Positions 1-5,619 are shown, counted from the first letter of the stretch. The stretch: DNA of 5,656 nucleotides from Giesbergeria sp. (GCA_030690515.1 JAUYGP010000724.1:1-5656), one strand, 5' to 3'. Notes: generated by a model not told the origin, from the letters alone. Numbers and translations: made by a program.

Positions 1-909
1 GTAGTTTTGCTCCAGTTTGATTTGCCGCTGCACATCAAATTCGCGCACAAAATCTGCCATGTTGCCCACGCGCGCACCGCGAAAGGCATAGATGCTCTGG
101 TCATCGTCGCCCACGGCAATCACGCTGCCGCGCGCCTCAAAGCGGCCATTGACCTCATCGCCGGCCAGTTGCTTGAGCCAGGCGTATTGCAGCTTGTTGG
201 TATCCTGAAATTCGTCCACCAGGATGTGTGCAAAGCGCCGCTGGTAGTGCACGCGAATGGGGTCGTTGTCACGCAGCAGCTCGTAACTGCGCAGCATCAG
301 CTCGCCAAAATCGACCACGCCTTCGCGCTGGCATTGCTCTTCGTAGAGCTGGTAGAACTCGACCTTCTTGCGTCCATCCACGTCGTGCGCGGCCACCGGC
401 ACGTCGCCGGGGCGCATGCCCTCTTCCTTGCAGCCCGCAATAAAGTACTGCAGCTGCTTAGGCGGAAAGCGCTCATCGTCCATGTTGAACTGCTTGCACA
501 GACGCTTGACGGCCGAGAGCTGGTCTTGCGTGTCCAGAATCTGGAACGTCTGCGGCAACCCGGCGGCCTGGTGGTGCGCGCGCAGCAGGCGGTTGCACAG
601 GCCGTGGAAGGTGCCTATCCACATGCCGCGCACGCTGACGGGCAGCATGGTCGAGAGGCGCGCCACCATTTCCTTGGCAGCCTTGTTGGTAAAGGTCACG
701 GCCAGGATGCCACCCGGCGTGGCCAGGCCGTTGTTCAGCAGCCAGGCGATGCGGGTGGTGAGCACGCGGGTTTTGCCCGAGCCCGCGCCCGCCAGAATGA
801 GCGCATGGCCCGCAGGCAGCGTCACCGCAGCCAGCTGCTCGGGATTCAGATGGGCCAAGAGGGGAGATGCGGCCGAAGGCGCACCAGAAATCGGGTCTTG
901 TGGGAACAT
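1..909 (-). CDS. uvrD: UvrD/PcrA-type superfamily 1A DNA helicase, N-terminal 303 residues (3' end beyond window)
   Basis: ATP-driven 3'-5' DNA helicase that unwinds damaged-strand fragments in nucleotide excision and mismatch repair. Reading leftward from the ATG at 909, the frame stays open to the window edge. SF1A motifs appear in order: Q motif LNPEQLAAV (residues 21-29), Walker A GAGSGKT (41-47), motif Ia VTFTNKAAKEM (71-81), motif Ib GTFHGLCNRLL (99-109), Walker B ILVDEFQDT (229-237), motif III VGDDDQSIYAFRGA (266-279) and the beginning of motif IV, LEQNY, at the edge. Family members are usually about 700-800 aa, so the second half (motifs V-VI and the rest of domains 1B/2A/2B) is missing only because the window ends. 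The ATG at 909 leaves a normal short N-terminus before the Q motif. UvrD is favoured over Rep because of the DEFQDTN and GDDDQSIYAFRGA wording, but this is not decisive. The gene diverges from the exported-protein gene at 936. Confidence 0.96.
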   Translation of the reverse strand, partial: MFPQDPISGAPSAASPLLAHLNPEQLAAVTLPAGHALILAGAGSGKTRVLTTRIAWLLNNGLATPGGILAVTFTNKAAKEMVARLSTMLPVSVRGMWIGTFHGLCNRLLRAHHQAAGLPQTFQILDTQDQLSAVKRLCKQFNMDDERFPPKQLQYFIAGCKEEGMRPGDVPVAAHDVDGRKKVEFYQLYEEQCQREGVVDFGELMLRSYELLRDNDPIRVHYQRRFAHILVDEFQDTNKLQYAWLKQLAGDEVNGRFEARGSVIAVGDDDQSIYAFRGARVGNMADFVREFDVQRQIKLEQNY

Positions 910-935
910 GGCCCGATTGTAGAAAGCGCCAGGCC
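910..935. promoter_or_regulatory. 26-bp divergent intergenic spacer with a -10-like hexamer for uvrD
   Basis: The start codons of uvrD (909, minus) and the exported-protein gene (936, plus) are only 26 bp apart. On the minus strand, TACAAT (positions 921-916, 5 of 6 to TATAAT) lies 6 nt before the uvrD ATG. Any -35 would be inside the neighbouring gene; TGTCTT at 945-940, 18 nt upstream, is a poor match. Initiation about 7 nt after the -10 would fall at or next to the ATG, suggesting a leaderless or nearly leaderless mRNA; no good Shine-Dalgarno precedes the ATG. For the plus-strand gene, AGAAAG at 921-926 is a weak ribosome-binding candidate and overlaps the same -10. The promoter assignment is inference. 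Confidence 0.4.
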
Positions 936-1625
936 ATGAAAGACACAGCCCTCACCCTGACTGCCTTATTGGCACTGCACAGCCTGCCCCTGGCCGCGCA
1001 GCCCCTCTGCGCCAACGCAGGCCCAGCCCAGCCTGTGGCGCTGTTCGAGCGCTTTACCAGCGCCGACTGCGCTAGCTGCTGGCAAGACAACACCACGCCC
1101 GCCCCCGGCCCCGACGCCCTGGTGCTCGACTGGATTGTTCCCGGCACGCTGGGCGACGACGCCCCGCTGGCGCCCGCAGCAACACGCGACGCCCTGCTGC
1201 GCCTGCAAGCACTGGGCCGGGCTATTCCCGCTGCAACCGATGTGCACACGGCCCCCGTCGAGCCGGTGCACGGGCTGCACCTGCGCGTGGGGCAAGGCCC
1301 CGCCGTCAACGATTACATGGGCGCTACAGCGGAGTTCAGCGCGCGCCAGCCCGGCGCCACATGGAGCTTTCACCTGCTGCTGGTCGAAAGCCTGCCCGCA
1401 GGTACCGAAGGCTCACCCGTCGCCCGGAATATCGTTCGAAACACGCTCCAGGGCACGTGGGACAAGCGCAGCAAGCTATCAAAATCAAAGTTAGACAGGT
1501 GGGCTGAGCTGCGCCCCATGTCGTTTCCCGAGGGTGCGCAGCCCGAGCGCCTGCGCACCGTTGGCTGGGTGCAGGATGCCCAGGGCCGCGTGGTAGCAGC
1601 CGCCCAGTCTGTATGCGGGGGATAG
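936..1625 (+). CDS. Predicted exported CxxC protein of unknown function (229 aa)
   Basis: I do not recognise a characterised family. The N-terminus looks like a Sec signal peptide: MKDT, then a hydrophobic stretch (residues 5-19), and an Ala-x-Ala-like site near LAA|QP (about residue 21/22). This supports the ATG at 936 over an in-frame ATG at 867, which would lie inside uvrD and bury the signal. The mature part starts with a beta-strand-like segment VALFERFTSADCASC carrying Cys45-Ala-Ser-Cys48, reminiscent of the first strand and redox motif of thioredoxin-fold proteins and of the DUF1223 opening, although the rest does not obviously match DUF1223. Two more cysteines sit at 25 and 227 (C-terminal SVCGG), so a disulfide is possible in the periplasm. 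There are no other membrane segments. A motif resembling a Comamonadaceae dispersed repeat lies at codons near 1462-1490. The gene seems monocistronic, with a terminator about 45 bp past the stop. Confidence 0.82.
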   Translation: MKDTALTLTALLALHSLPLAAQPLCANAGPAQPVALFERFTSADCASCWQDNTTPAPGPDALVLDWIVPGTLGDDAPLAPAATRDALLRLQALGRAIPAATDVHTAPVEPVHGLHLRVGQGPAVNDYMGATAEFSARQPGATWSFHLLLVESLPAGTEGSPVARNIVRNTLQGTWDKRSKLSKSKLDRWAELRPMSFPEGAQPERLRTVGWVQDAQGRVVAAAQSVCGG

Positions 1626-1641
1626 CGTCGGCGTTATACCG

Positions 1642-1664
1642 CCCGCCCTTCAGGCGGGTAGAAT
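1642..1664 (+). promoter_or_regulatory. Inverted repeat abutting a TAGAAT -10-like hexamer, guaC upstream region
   Basis: A perfect 6-bp inverted repeat (CCCGCC at 1642-1647, GGCGGG at 1653-1658, loop CTTCA) is followed directly by TAGAAT (1659-1664, 5 of 6 to TATAAT). If this is a -10 element, transcription would begin around 1671, at the base of the next hairpin. No good -35 is seen: TTATAC at 1634-1639 is 19 bp upstream and matches poorly. This could be the guaC promoter or a chance match in the region after the preceding gene. Confidence 0.35.
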
Positions 1665-1669
1665 CAATC

Positions 1670-1703
1670 ACCGGGCCCAAGTTTCTTGCAGCCCGGTTTT
1701 TTT
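1670..1703 (+). terminator. Intrinsic terminator-like hairpin between the exported-protein gene and guaC
   Basis: A 7-bp stem, ACCGGGC (1670-1676) paired with GCCCGGT (1691-1697), has a 14-nt loop and runs straight into a seven-T tract (1697-1703). Polarity fits plus-strand transcription. It starts 45 bp after the stop at 1625, so it most simply ends that transcript. A -10-like TAGAAT just before it leaves open a role as an attenuator in the guaC leader. Confidence 0.75.
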
Positions 1704-1779
1704 GTGCCTGCGCCAGCAGGGTTCGGCATGTCCTCTGACGGCCTTGTCCACATAACCGGTCTCCAGGCCAAGCGCTCAC

Positions 1780-1803
1780 CGCCGCAAAAATTGTTTTGCG
1801 GCG
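1780..1803 (+). promoter_or_regulatory. Perfect 10-bp stem-loop in the guaC leader
   Basis: CGCCGCAAAA (1780-1789) and TTTTGCGGCG (1794-1803) are exact reverse complements separated by ATTG. The hairpin ends 24 nt before the guaC ATG and 9 nt before its Shine-Dalgarno (GGAG, 1813-1816). No U-tract follows, so it is not an intrinsic terminator. It could be an RNA element affecting guaC translation or stability, or a palindromic operator; the CGCAAAA/TTTTGCG arms loosely recall purine-repressor boxes, but the spacing and centre differ. Function is inferred only from position and symmetry. Confidence 0.5.
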
Positions 1804-1827
1804 TCCTTTGATGGAGCTTGGAATCTC

Positions 1828-2805
1828 ATGGAAATCTTCGACTACGACAACATCCTGCTGCTGCCGCGCAAGTGCCGCGTCGAAAGCCGCTCGGAGTGCG
1901 ACGCCAGCGTGGAGCTGGGCGCGCGCCGCTTTCGCCTGCCGGTGGTGCCCGCCAATATGAAAACCGTGGTGGATGAAAAAATCTGCATCTGGATGGCGCA
2001 GAACAACTATTTCTACGTCATGCACCGCTTTGACTTGGACAACCTCCAGTTCGTCAAGGATATGCACGCCCGTGGCTGCTATGCCTCCATTTCGTTGGGC
2101 GTGAAAAAACCCGACTACGACACGGTGGACCAACTGGTGGCAGCGGGCCTGTCGCCCGAATACATCACCATCGACATCGCCCACGGTCATGCCGACGGGG
2201 TGAAGAACATGATTGCCTACCTGAAGCAGCACCTGCCCGCCAGCTTCGTGATTGCCGGCAATGTGGCCACGCCCGAGGCCATCATCGACCTGGAAAACTG
2301 GGGCGCCGACGCCACCAAGGTAGGCGTGGGCCCGGGCAAGGTCTGCATCACCAAGCTCAAGACAGGTTTTGGCACGGGCGGCTGGCAACTGAGTGCGCTC
2401 AAGTGGTGCGCCCGCGTGGCCACCAAGCCCATCATTGCTGATGGCGGCATCCGCAGCCACGGCGACATCGCCAAAAGCATCCGTTTTGGTGCCAGCATGG
2501 TAATGATCGGTTCGCTCTTCGCGGGCCACGAAGAATCGCCCGGCAAGACCGTGGAAGTCGATGGTGCGCTCTACAAAGAGTATTACGGCTCGGCCAGCGA
2601 CTTCAACAAAGGCGAATACAAGCACGTGGAAGGCAAGCGCATCCTCGAACCGATCAAAGGGCCGCTGGCCAACACGCTGATCGAGATGGAGCAGGACGTG
2701 CAAAGCTCCATCAGCTATTCGGGCGGCAAGAAGCTGATGGACATCCGCAAGGTCAACTACGTGATCCTCGGCGGCGATAACGCGGGCGAACATCTGCTGA
2801 TGTAG
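1828..2805 (+). CDS. guaC: GMP reductase (325 aa)
   Basis: Cytosolic GMP reductase, NADPH-dependent: GMP + NADPH to IMP + ammonia + NADP+, letting guanine nucleotides be reused for adenine nucleotides. The protein is a full-length IMPDH/GMPR TIM barrel without CBS domains. Visible signatures are the N-terminal FDYDNILLLP (4-13), the catalytic loop GVGPGKVCITK (166-176) with nucleophile Cys173 and Thr175 two residues on, the phosphate-binding ADGGIRSHGD (204-213) and the IGSLFAGHEE turn (227-236). The length of 325 aa and the PANMKTVVDE segment (41-50) resemble the shorter bacterial GMP reductases typified by Bacillus-type proteins, not the roughly 347-aa E. coli type. IMP dehydrogenase is disfavoured by the absence of CBS modules and the short length. 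The ATG at 1828 has GGAG at 1813-1816, a slightly long 11-nt gap. Two leader hairpins upstream may regulate it. Confidence 0.95.
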   Translation: MEIFDYDNILLLPRKCRVESRSECDASVELGARRFRLPVVPANMKTVVDEKICIWMAQNNYFYVMHRFDLDNLQFVKDMHARGCYASISLGVKKPDYDTVDQLVAAGLSPEYITIDIAHGHADGVKNMIAYLKQHLPASFVIAGNVATPEAIIDLENWGADATKVGVGPGKVCITKLKTGFGTGGWQLSALKWCARVATKPIIADGGIRSHGDIAKSIRFGASMVMIGSLFAGHEESPGKTVEVDGALYKEYYGSASDFNKGEYKHVEGKRILEPIKGPLANTLIEMEQDVQSSISYSGGKKLMDIRKVNYVILGGDNAGEHLLM

Positions 2806-2923
2806 CACGCTGCAGCGCAAAACACCTTGAACTTATAGGTGCGACTGCTGCAAGCCAGCTGACAGCCAGCAGCCCGCCAGCGGCGTGATGATGGGGGCTT
2901 CACACCGTTTTTCGGAACACGCC
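2806..2923 (+). other. 118-bp spacer between guaC and the dehydrogenase gene
   Basis: Two modest inverted repeats are visible: CACCT (2823-2827) with AGGTG (2837-2841), and CTGCTG (2845-2850) with CAGCAG (2867-2872). Neither has a T-tract, so no intrinsic terminator is apparent and readthrough from guaC into the next gene is possible. No convincing promoter is seen. The only clear signal is GGAA at 2914-2917, 6 nt before the ATG at 2924. Confidence 0.4.
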
Positions 2924-3811
2924 ATGCACCCACCGTCGCAAACAAGCATCGCCCTCCTGGGCATTGGCATGATGGGCCTGCCCGTGGCCCAGCGCCTGTG
3001 CGAGGCCGGCCACGAGGTTCACGTATGGAACCGCACGCGCGCCAAGGCAGAACCGCTGGCTGCGCACGGCGCCATGGTGCACGACCAGCCTGCCAGCGCC
3101 GTTCGCCAGGCCGACATCACCATCAGCCTGCTGGAAAACGGCACGGTGGTGGGCGATGTACTGTTCCAGCAGGGTGCCGCCGCCGCTCTGCGCAAGGGCA
3201 GCCTGTTCATCGATATGGCCTCCATCCAACCGCGCGAGGCCCGCGACCATGCCGCGCGCCTGGGCGAAAGAGGCGTAGCGCACCTGGACGCTCCTGTCTC
3301 GGGCGGCACCGTGGGAGCGCAGGCCGGCACCCTGGCCATCATGGTGGGCGGCAAGGCCGCAGACTTTCAGCGTGCACAAGGCGTTTTCTCGGTGCTGGGG
3401 CGCGCAACGCACGTCGGCCCCCACGGCGCGGGCCAGCTCGCCAAACTGGCCAACCAGATGATTGTCGGCATCACCATTGGCGCTGTGGCAGAGGCATTGT
3501 TGCTGGCCGCCAAAGGCGGCGCCGACATGGCCAAAGTGCGCGAAGCCATCAGCGGCGGCTTCGCCGACAGTCGCATCCTGCAACTGCATGGCCAGCGGAT
3601 GGTCGAGCGCGACTTTGCCCCCCGCGGGCGCATGGGCGTACAGCTCAAAGACATGCGCAATGCGCTCGCAACAGCCCAGGAAATCGGCTTCGACGCCCCC
3701 ATCACCACCCTGTTCGAGACCCTGTACGCCGAAGGCGTGCAACACGGCCTGGGTGAGCTCGACCACAGCGGCCTGTTCGTAGAGCTGGCCAGCCGCAACG
3801 CCATGCAATGA
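2924..3811 (+). CDS. NAD(P)-dependent beta-hydroxyacid dehydrogenase (3-hydroxyisobutyrate dehydrogenase / tartronate semialdehyde reductase superfamily), 295 aa
   Basis: Cytosolic oxidoreductase acting on a small beta-hydroxyacid or its semialdehyde. The Rossmann domain opens with IALLGIGMMGLPVAQRL (residues 9-25), a GxGxMG dinucleotide loop. The acidic residue at the end of beta-2 that NAD-preferring members carry is replaced by Asn-Arg-Thr (WNRT, 35-38), which favours NADPH as in tartronate semialdehyde reductases. The substrate signature DAPVSGGTVGAQAGTL (122-137) and the catalytic helix GAGQLAKLANQM (168-179, Lys174 and Asn177) are intact; a second conserved lysine sits in QLKDMRNAL (Lys242). 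The length is typical for the family. The ATG at 2924 has GGAA 6 nt upstream; a GTG at 2885 in frame would add 13 residues unlike the family N-terminus. Exact substrate (tartronate semialdehyde, methylmalonate semialdehyde, succinic semialdehyde or other) cannot be decided here, and neither glyoxylate nor valine pathway genes are adjacent. Confidence 0.9.
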   Translation: MHPPSQTSIALLGIGMMGLPVAQRLCEAGHEVHVWNRTRAKAEPLAAHGAMVHDQPASAVRQADITISLLENGTVVGDVLFQQGAAAALRKGSLFIDMASIQPREARDHAARLGERGVAHLDAPVSGGTVGAQAGTLAIMVGGKAADFQRAQGVFSVLGRATHVGPHGAGQLAKLANQMIVGITIGAVAEALLLAAKGGADMAKVREAISGGFADSRILQLHGQRMVERDFAPRGRMGVQLKDMRNALATAQEIGFDAPITTLFETLYAEGVQHGLGELDHSGLFVELASRNAMQ

Positions 3812-3841
3812 GCGGCCCACGACAAAAAATGGCCGCAGTGC

Positions 3842-3871
3842 TTGCAGAGCCCTAAAAAAATAGGGCATAAT
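3842..3871 (+). promoter_or_regulatory. Promoter candidate for tRNA-Lys with an inverted repeat in its spacer
   Basis: CATAAT (3866-3871, 5 of 6 to TATAAT) lies 18 bp after TTGCAG (3842-3847, 3 of 6 to TTGACA). Initiation would be near 3878, giving a leader of about 30 nt before the mature tRNA, including a small TCTGC/GCAGA stem (3879-3883 with 3890-3894). The spacer contains a perfect inverted repeat, GCCCTA (3849-3854) and TAGGGC (3861-3866), around six A residues. Confidence 0.5.
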
Positions 3872-3909
3872 TCAACTCTCTGCTGCAACGCAGAAATGGT
3901 TTTAAAAGT

Positions 3910-3985
3910 GGGTTCTTAGCTCAGTTGGTAGAGCAGCGGACTCTTAATCCGTAGGTCGAGTGTTCGAGCCACTCAGGACCCACCA
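3910..3985 (+). tRNA. tRNA-Lys(CUU), complete with encoded CCA
   Basis: A full 76-nt cloverleaf can be folded. The acceptor GGGTTCT (3910-3916) pairs with AGGACCC (3975-3981) with one G-U wobble. The D-arm contains AGCTCAGTTGGTAGAGC. The anticodon stem GCGGA/TCCGT encloses the loop CTCTTAA (3941-3947) with anticodon CTT at 3943-3945, which reads AAG lysine codons. The variable loop is AGGTC, and the T-arm GAGTG/CACTC encloses TTCGAGC. The discriminator is A (3982), followed by a gene-encoded CCA (3983-3985). Reading AAG strictly through CUU fits a GC-rich genome; a separate UUU tRNA-Lys would be expected elsewhere. It is flanked by its own promoter candidate and terminator, so it is probably a single-tRNA transcript. 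Confidence 0.97.
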
Positions 3986-4007
3986 CTTACAAGCCTCATT
4001 GGCACTG

Positions 4008-4044
4008 GCCCCGTAGCTACACAAACGATAGCACGGGGCTTTTT
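4008..4044 (+). terminator. Intrinsic terminator of tRNA-Lys
   Basis: GCCCCGT (4008-4014) pairs with ACGGGGC (4033-4039), and the stem continues after a bulged A with GCTA (4016-4019) and TAGC (4029-4032), for 11 bp in total around a 9-nt loop. Five T residues follow (4040-4044). It begins 22 nt after the tRNA CCA end. No T-tract is present on the other strand, so it should not end the converging minus-strand gene. Confidence 0.85.
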
Positions 4045-4061
4045 AATTTCCGCCTCAGATT

Positions 4062-4092
4062 GCCCGTGTAGCTACGTTGTAACCAACGGGGC
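4062..4092. repeat. Imperfect second copy of the tRNA-Lys terminator hairpin
   Basis: This stretch starts GCCCGT, contains GTAGCTAC (4068-4075) and ends ACGGGGC, like the hairpin at 4008-4039, with the two starts 54 bp apart. It can pair CCCGT (4063-4067) with ACGGG (4086-4090), or fold as a smaller CGTTG/CAACG stem (4075-4079 with 4084-4088). Only a broken T-run follows (GGGGTTTCT), so as a terminator it is weak. It looks like a decayed tandem duplication. Confidence 0.45.
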
Positions 4093-4140
4093 GGGGTTTC
4101 TGCGCCTGCACTGTGTCCGCTGCTCATACCAAGGCCCGCA

Positions 4141-5409
4141 TCACGCCCCCATCGCCAGGGAATCACACAGCGCCAGCAGCTGCCCCGCCTCGGGCTCAGG
4201 CAACTGGCCTGCGCGCAGCAAGGTCGCACGCTGCACACCACGCAGACGGAAGTACAGCTCATCCTCCAGCGCCTCCACCTCGGCAGCATCTGCACTGAGC
4301 AGGGCCGCAGGGTTCCACAGGCCACTTTCGTTCCAGCCCATGCGCAAGCGGCCCAACAAGAACTGCGCCAAGGCCAGCGCGGTCTGCATGGCGGGCAGCT
4401 GGGCCACTTGGGCCAGTGCCAACACACGCTGCTCTGCGCCCGCCAGCACGTCACCCAAAGCGGCCAGGCGCTGCTCAATCTCGCTGGCCTGCAGCACGGC
4501 AGACTGCGGCGGCTGAGCGCCCGCCGCCTGGGTGATCTTGCCCACCCAATGCAAATCAAACTCGCCAGGCACCGCACGCAACGCAACGCTCGCATGCAGC
4601 AGGTGGCTATACGGACTGCGCAGCGCATTGAGCGTGGCCTCGGTCACTGCCAGCAAATGCCCCTGTGGAGACATCTTCCCGCCCCCCAGGGCGTTGGGAT
4701 ATCCGGACTGGTCCAGGCGCTCATGGTGTTCGGCAATCGCCCGCGCCACCTCTGCCGGGTAGTTGGTGAGCTGCGCCACCAACAAATAGCCCACATGGGG
4801 GTGCACGACCAATTGCTGGTAGCTCGCAACGTCCAGATCGCGGTCCGCTTCGGCCTCACCATGCAGCGGATCGATGTACATCTCGCCCACATCGTGCAAC
4901 AAGCCGCTCATCAAGGCCAAACGCACAGCCGCGTCGTCCCCGCCATCCGCCGCCATCAACGCCCCGTTGAGTGCCATGGCCGCCACGGCGTGCGCGTAGT
5001 GCGCAGGCCGTGCCGTTTGGGCCGCCGTCAACAACAACTGGGCCACGGGGTGCAGCGTGAGCCCCCCTACCAAGGCCAGCAAACGCGGGGCATGGGGCTG
5101 CAACACAGGCACCAGCGGCGACGAACTCTGCAGCACATCCTGCACGGCCTGCACCAAGCCCGCCACCGACACGCCGTCCTCGGCAATCAGGCTTGTCTCT
5201 AGCGGCTGGCGCAATTCGCGGTCCAACAACCTGCGCTGCAACGAAGCAGACACAGGCTGGTTGCCCGCCCACAGCTTCACGCCGGAAATGTCGTAGATAT
5301 CGGTGGCCGAGATGATGCGGCGGGTTTCGCCAGCTTCCAAAATCGTGGCCAGCGCATGGGGGTTGGCAGTGCCAAATGCGCTACGGCTTGCAGTCGTCAA
5401 TGACGTCAT
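4141..5409 (-). CDS. HD-GYP-like phosphohydrolase-family protein with divergent signature motifs (422 aa)
   Basis: The middle of the protein carries an HD-GYP-type HD fold. In order: a candidate first ligand histidine in HYAHAVAAMAL (137-147), the HD pair in GLLHDVGEMYID (169-180, His172-Asp173), HPHVG (203-207) and EHHERLDQSGYP (227-238). Canonical HD-GYP proteins hydrolyse cyclic di-GMP, so a signalling role is the natural guess. However, HDxGK reads HDVGE, DGxGYP reads DQSGYP, and the later VADxFDA motif reads VTEATLNA (255-262), so activity is uncertain. The N-terminal ~120 residues hold no recognised sensor domain, and the C-terminal ~120 residues look helical and Ala/Leu-rich. There is no signal peptide or membrane segment, so it is probably cytosolic. 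The ATG at 5409 has an excellent GGAG (5420-5417) 7 nt away, preferred over an in-frame TTG at 5424 that overlaps this Shine-Dalgarno. It stands alone, converging on the tRNA-Lys. Confidence 0.85.
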   Translation of the reverse strand: MTSLTTASRSAFGTANPHALATILEAGETRRIISATDIYDISGVKLWAGNQPVSASLQRRLLDRELRQPLETSLIAEDGVSVAGLVQAVQDVLQSSSPLVPVLQPHAPRLLALVGGLTLHPVAQLLLTAAQTARPAHYAHAVAAMALNGALMAADGGDDAAVRLALMSGLLHDVGEMYIDPLHGEAEADRDLDVASYQQLVVHPHVGYLLVAQLTNYPAEVARAIAEHHERLDQSGYPNALGGGKMSPQGHLLAVTEATLNALRSPYSHLLHASVALRAVPGEFDLHWVGKITQAAGAQPPQSAVLQASEIEQRLAALGDVLAGAEQRVLALAQVAQLPAMQTALALAQFLLGRLRMGWNESGLWNPAALLSADAAEVEALEDELYFRLRGVQRATLLRAGQLPEPEAGQLLALCDSLAMGA

Positions 5410-5438
5410 GGAGAGTCTCCCCAAAGCTTGGTGCGCCG

Positions 5439-5444
5439 ATTATC
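5439..5444 (-). promoter_or_regulatory. -10-like hexamer upstream of the HD-GYP-like gene
   Basis: GATAAT on the minus strand (5444-5439, 5 of 6 to TATAAT) would place initiation near 5432, leaving a leader of roughly 23 nt that contains the GGAG ribosome-binding site. No good -35 is seen at 16-18 bp; CTGATG, 19 bp upstream, matches at 3 of 6. The rest of 5445-5581 shows no gene or other structure I can support. Confidence 0.3.
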
Positions 5445-5581
5445 TGCCCGAGCACCGCAATTGCATCAGCCATGCAGCGCAAATCACGCAAACACCTTGC
5501 CGCACAACAACGGTTTTCCTCGAACCAGCACAAACCCGGATACAGCAATGAGCAGCCATGCTGGAGAATGGCAACGCAAAG

Positions 5582-5615
5582 AAAAAAGCCTAAGTAGATC
5601 AACTACTTAGGCTTT
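5582..5615 (-). terminator. Intrinsic terminator of the minus-strand tRNA
   Basis: A perfect 13-bp stem (5585-5597 with 5603-5615) with a 5-nt loop is followed, on the minus strand, by a T-tract from the six A residues at 5582-5587, three of which also pair in the stem. It begins 4 nt beyond the tRNA CCA end. The stem is AT-richer than the other terminators in the window but exceptionally long. Confidence 0.88.
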
Positions 5616-5619
5616 ATCT

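Noticed and set aside
867..935. Upstream ATG at 867 for the exported protein
   Set aside because: It would overlap uvrD by 43 bp and add 23 polar residues before a good signal peptide that begins at 936.
7..939. Long plus-strand open frame of 310 codons opposite uvrD
   Set aside because: It is antisense to a helicase with every expected motif in order; the translation is compositionally odd (Ala, His, Val, Gln-rich) and matches no family. Long antisense frames are common in GC-rich genes.
1784..1800. PurR-type operator reading of the guaC leader palindrome
   Set aside because: The arms resemble a PurR box but the centre is wider and lacks the usual CG, so the match is not good enough to call an operator.
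1336..2820. Minus-strand open frame of 494 codons covering guaC and the leader
   Set aside because: It runs antisense through all of guaC and both leader hairpins and has no recognisable domain; guaC on the plus strand is unambiguous.
3812..3836. GCGGCC/GGCCGC inverted repeat just after the dehydrogenase stop as a terminator
   Set aside because: Six perfect base pairs, but a 13-nt loop and no T-tract after the stem; at best a weak mRNA 3'-end structure.
2900..3868. Minus-strand open frame of 322 codons opposite the dehydrogenase
   Set aside because: Antisense shadow of a well-supported dehydrogenase gene, His/Ala/Gly-rich and without motifs.
4408..5202. Plus-strand open frame of 264 codons opposite the HD-GYP-like gene
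   Set aside because: Rich in Arg, His and Gln with no domain; the minus-strand frame has the HD and GYP motifs and an excellent ribosome-binding site.
5381..5602. Minus-strand 73-codon frame upstream of the HD-GYP-like gene
   Set aside because: It begins inside the tRNA terminator stem, overlaps the HD-GYP-like start in another frame, and has no ribosome-binding site of its own.
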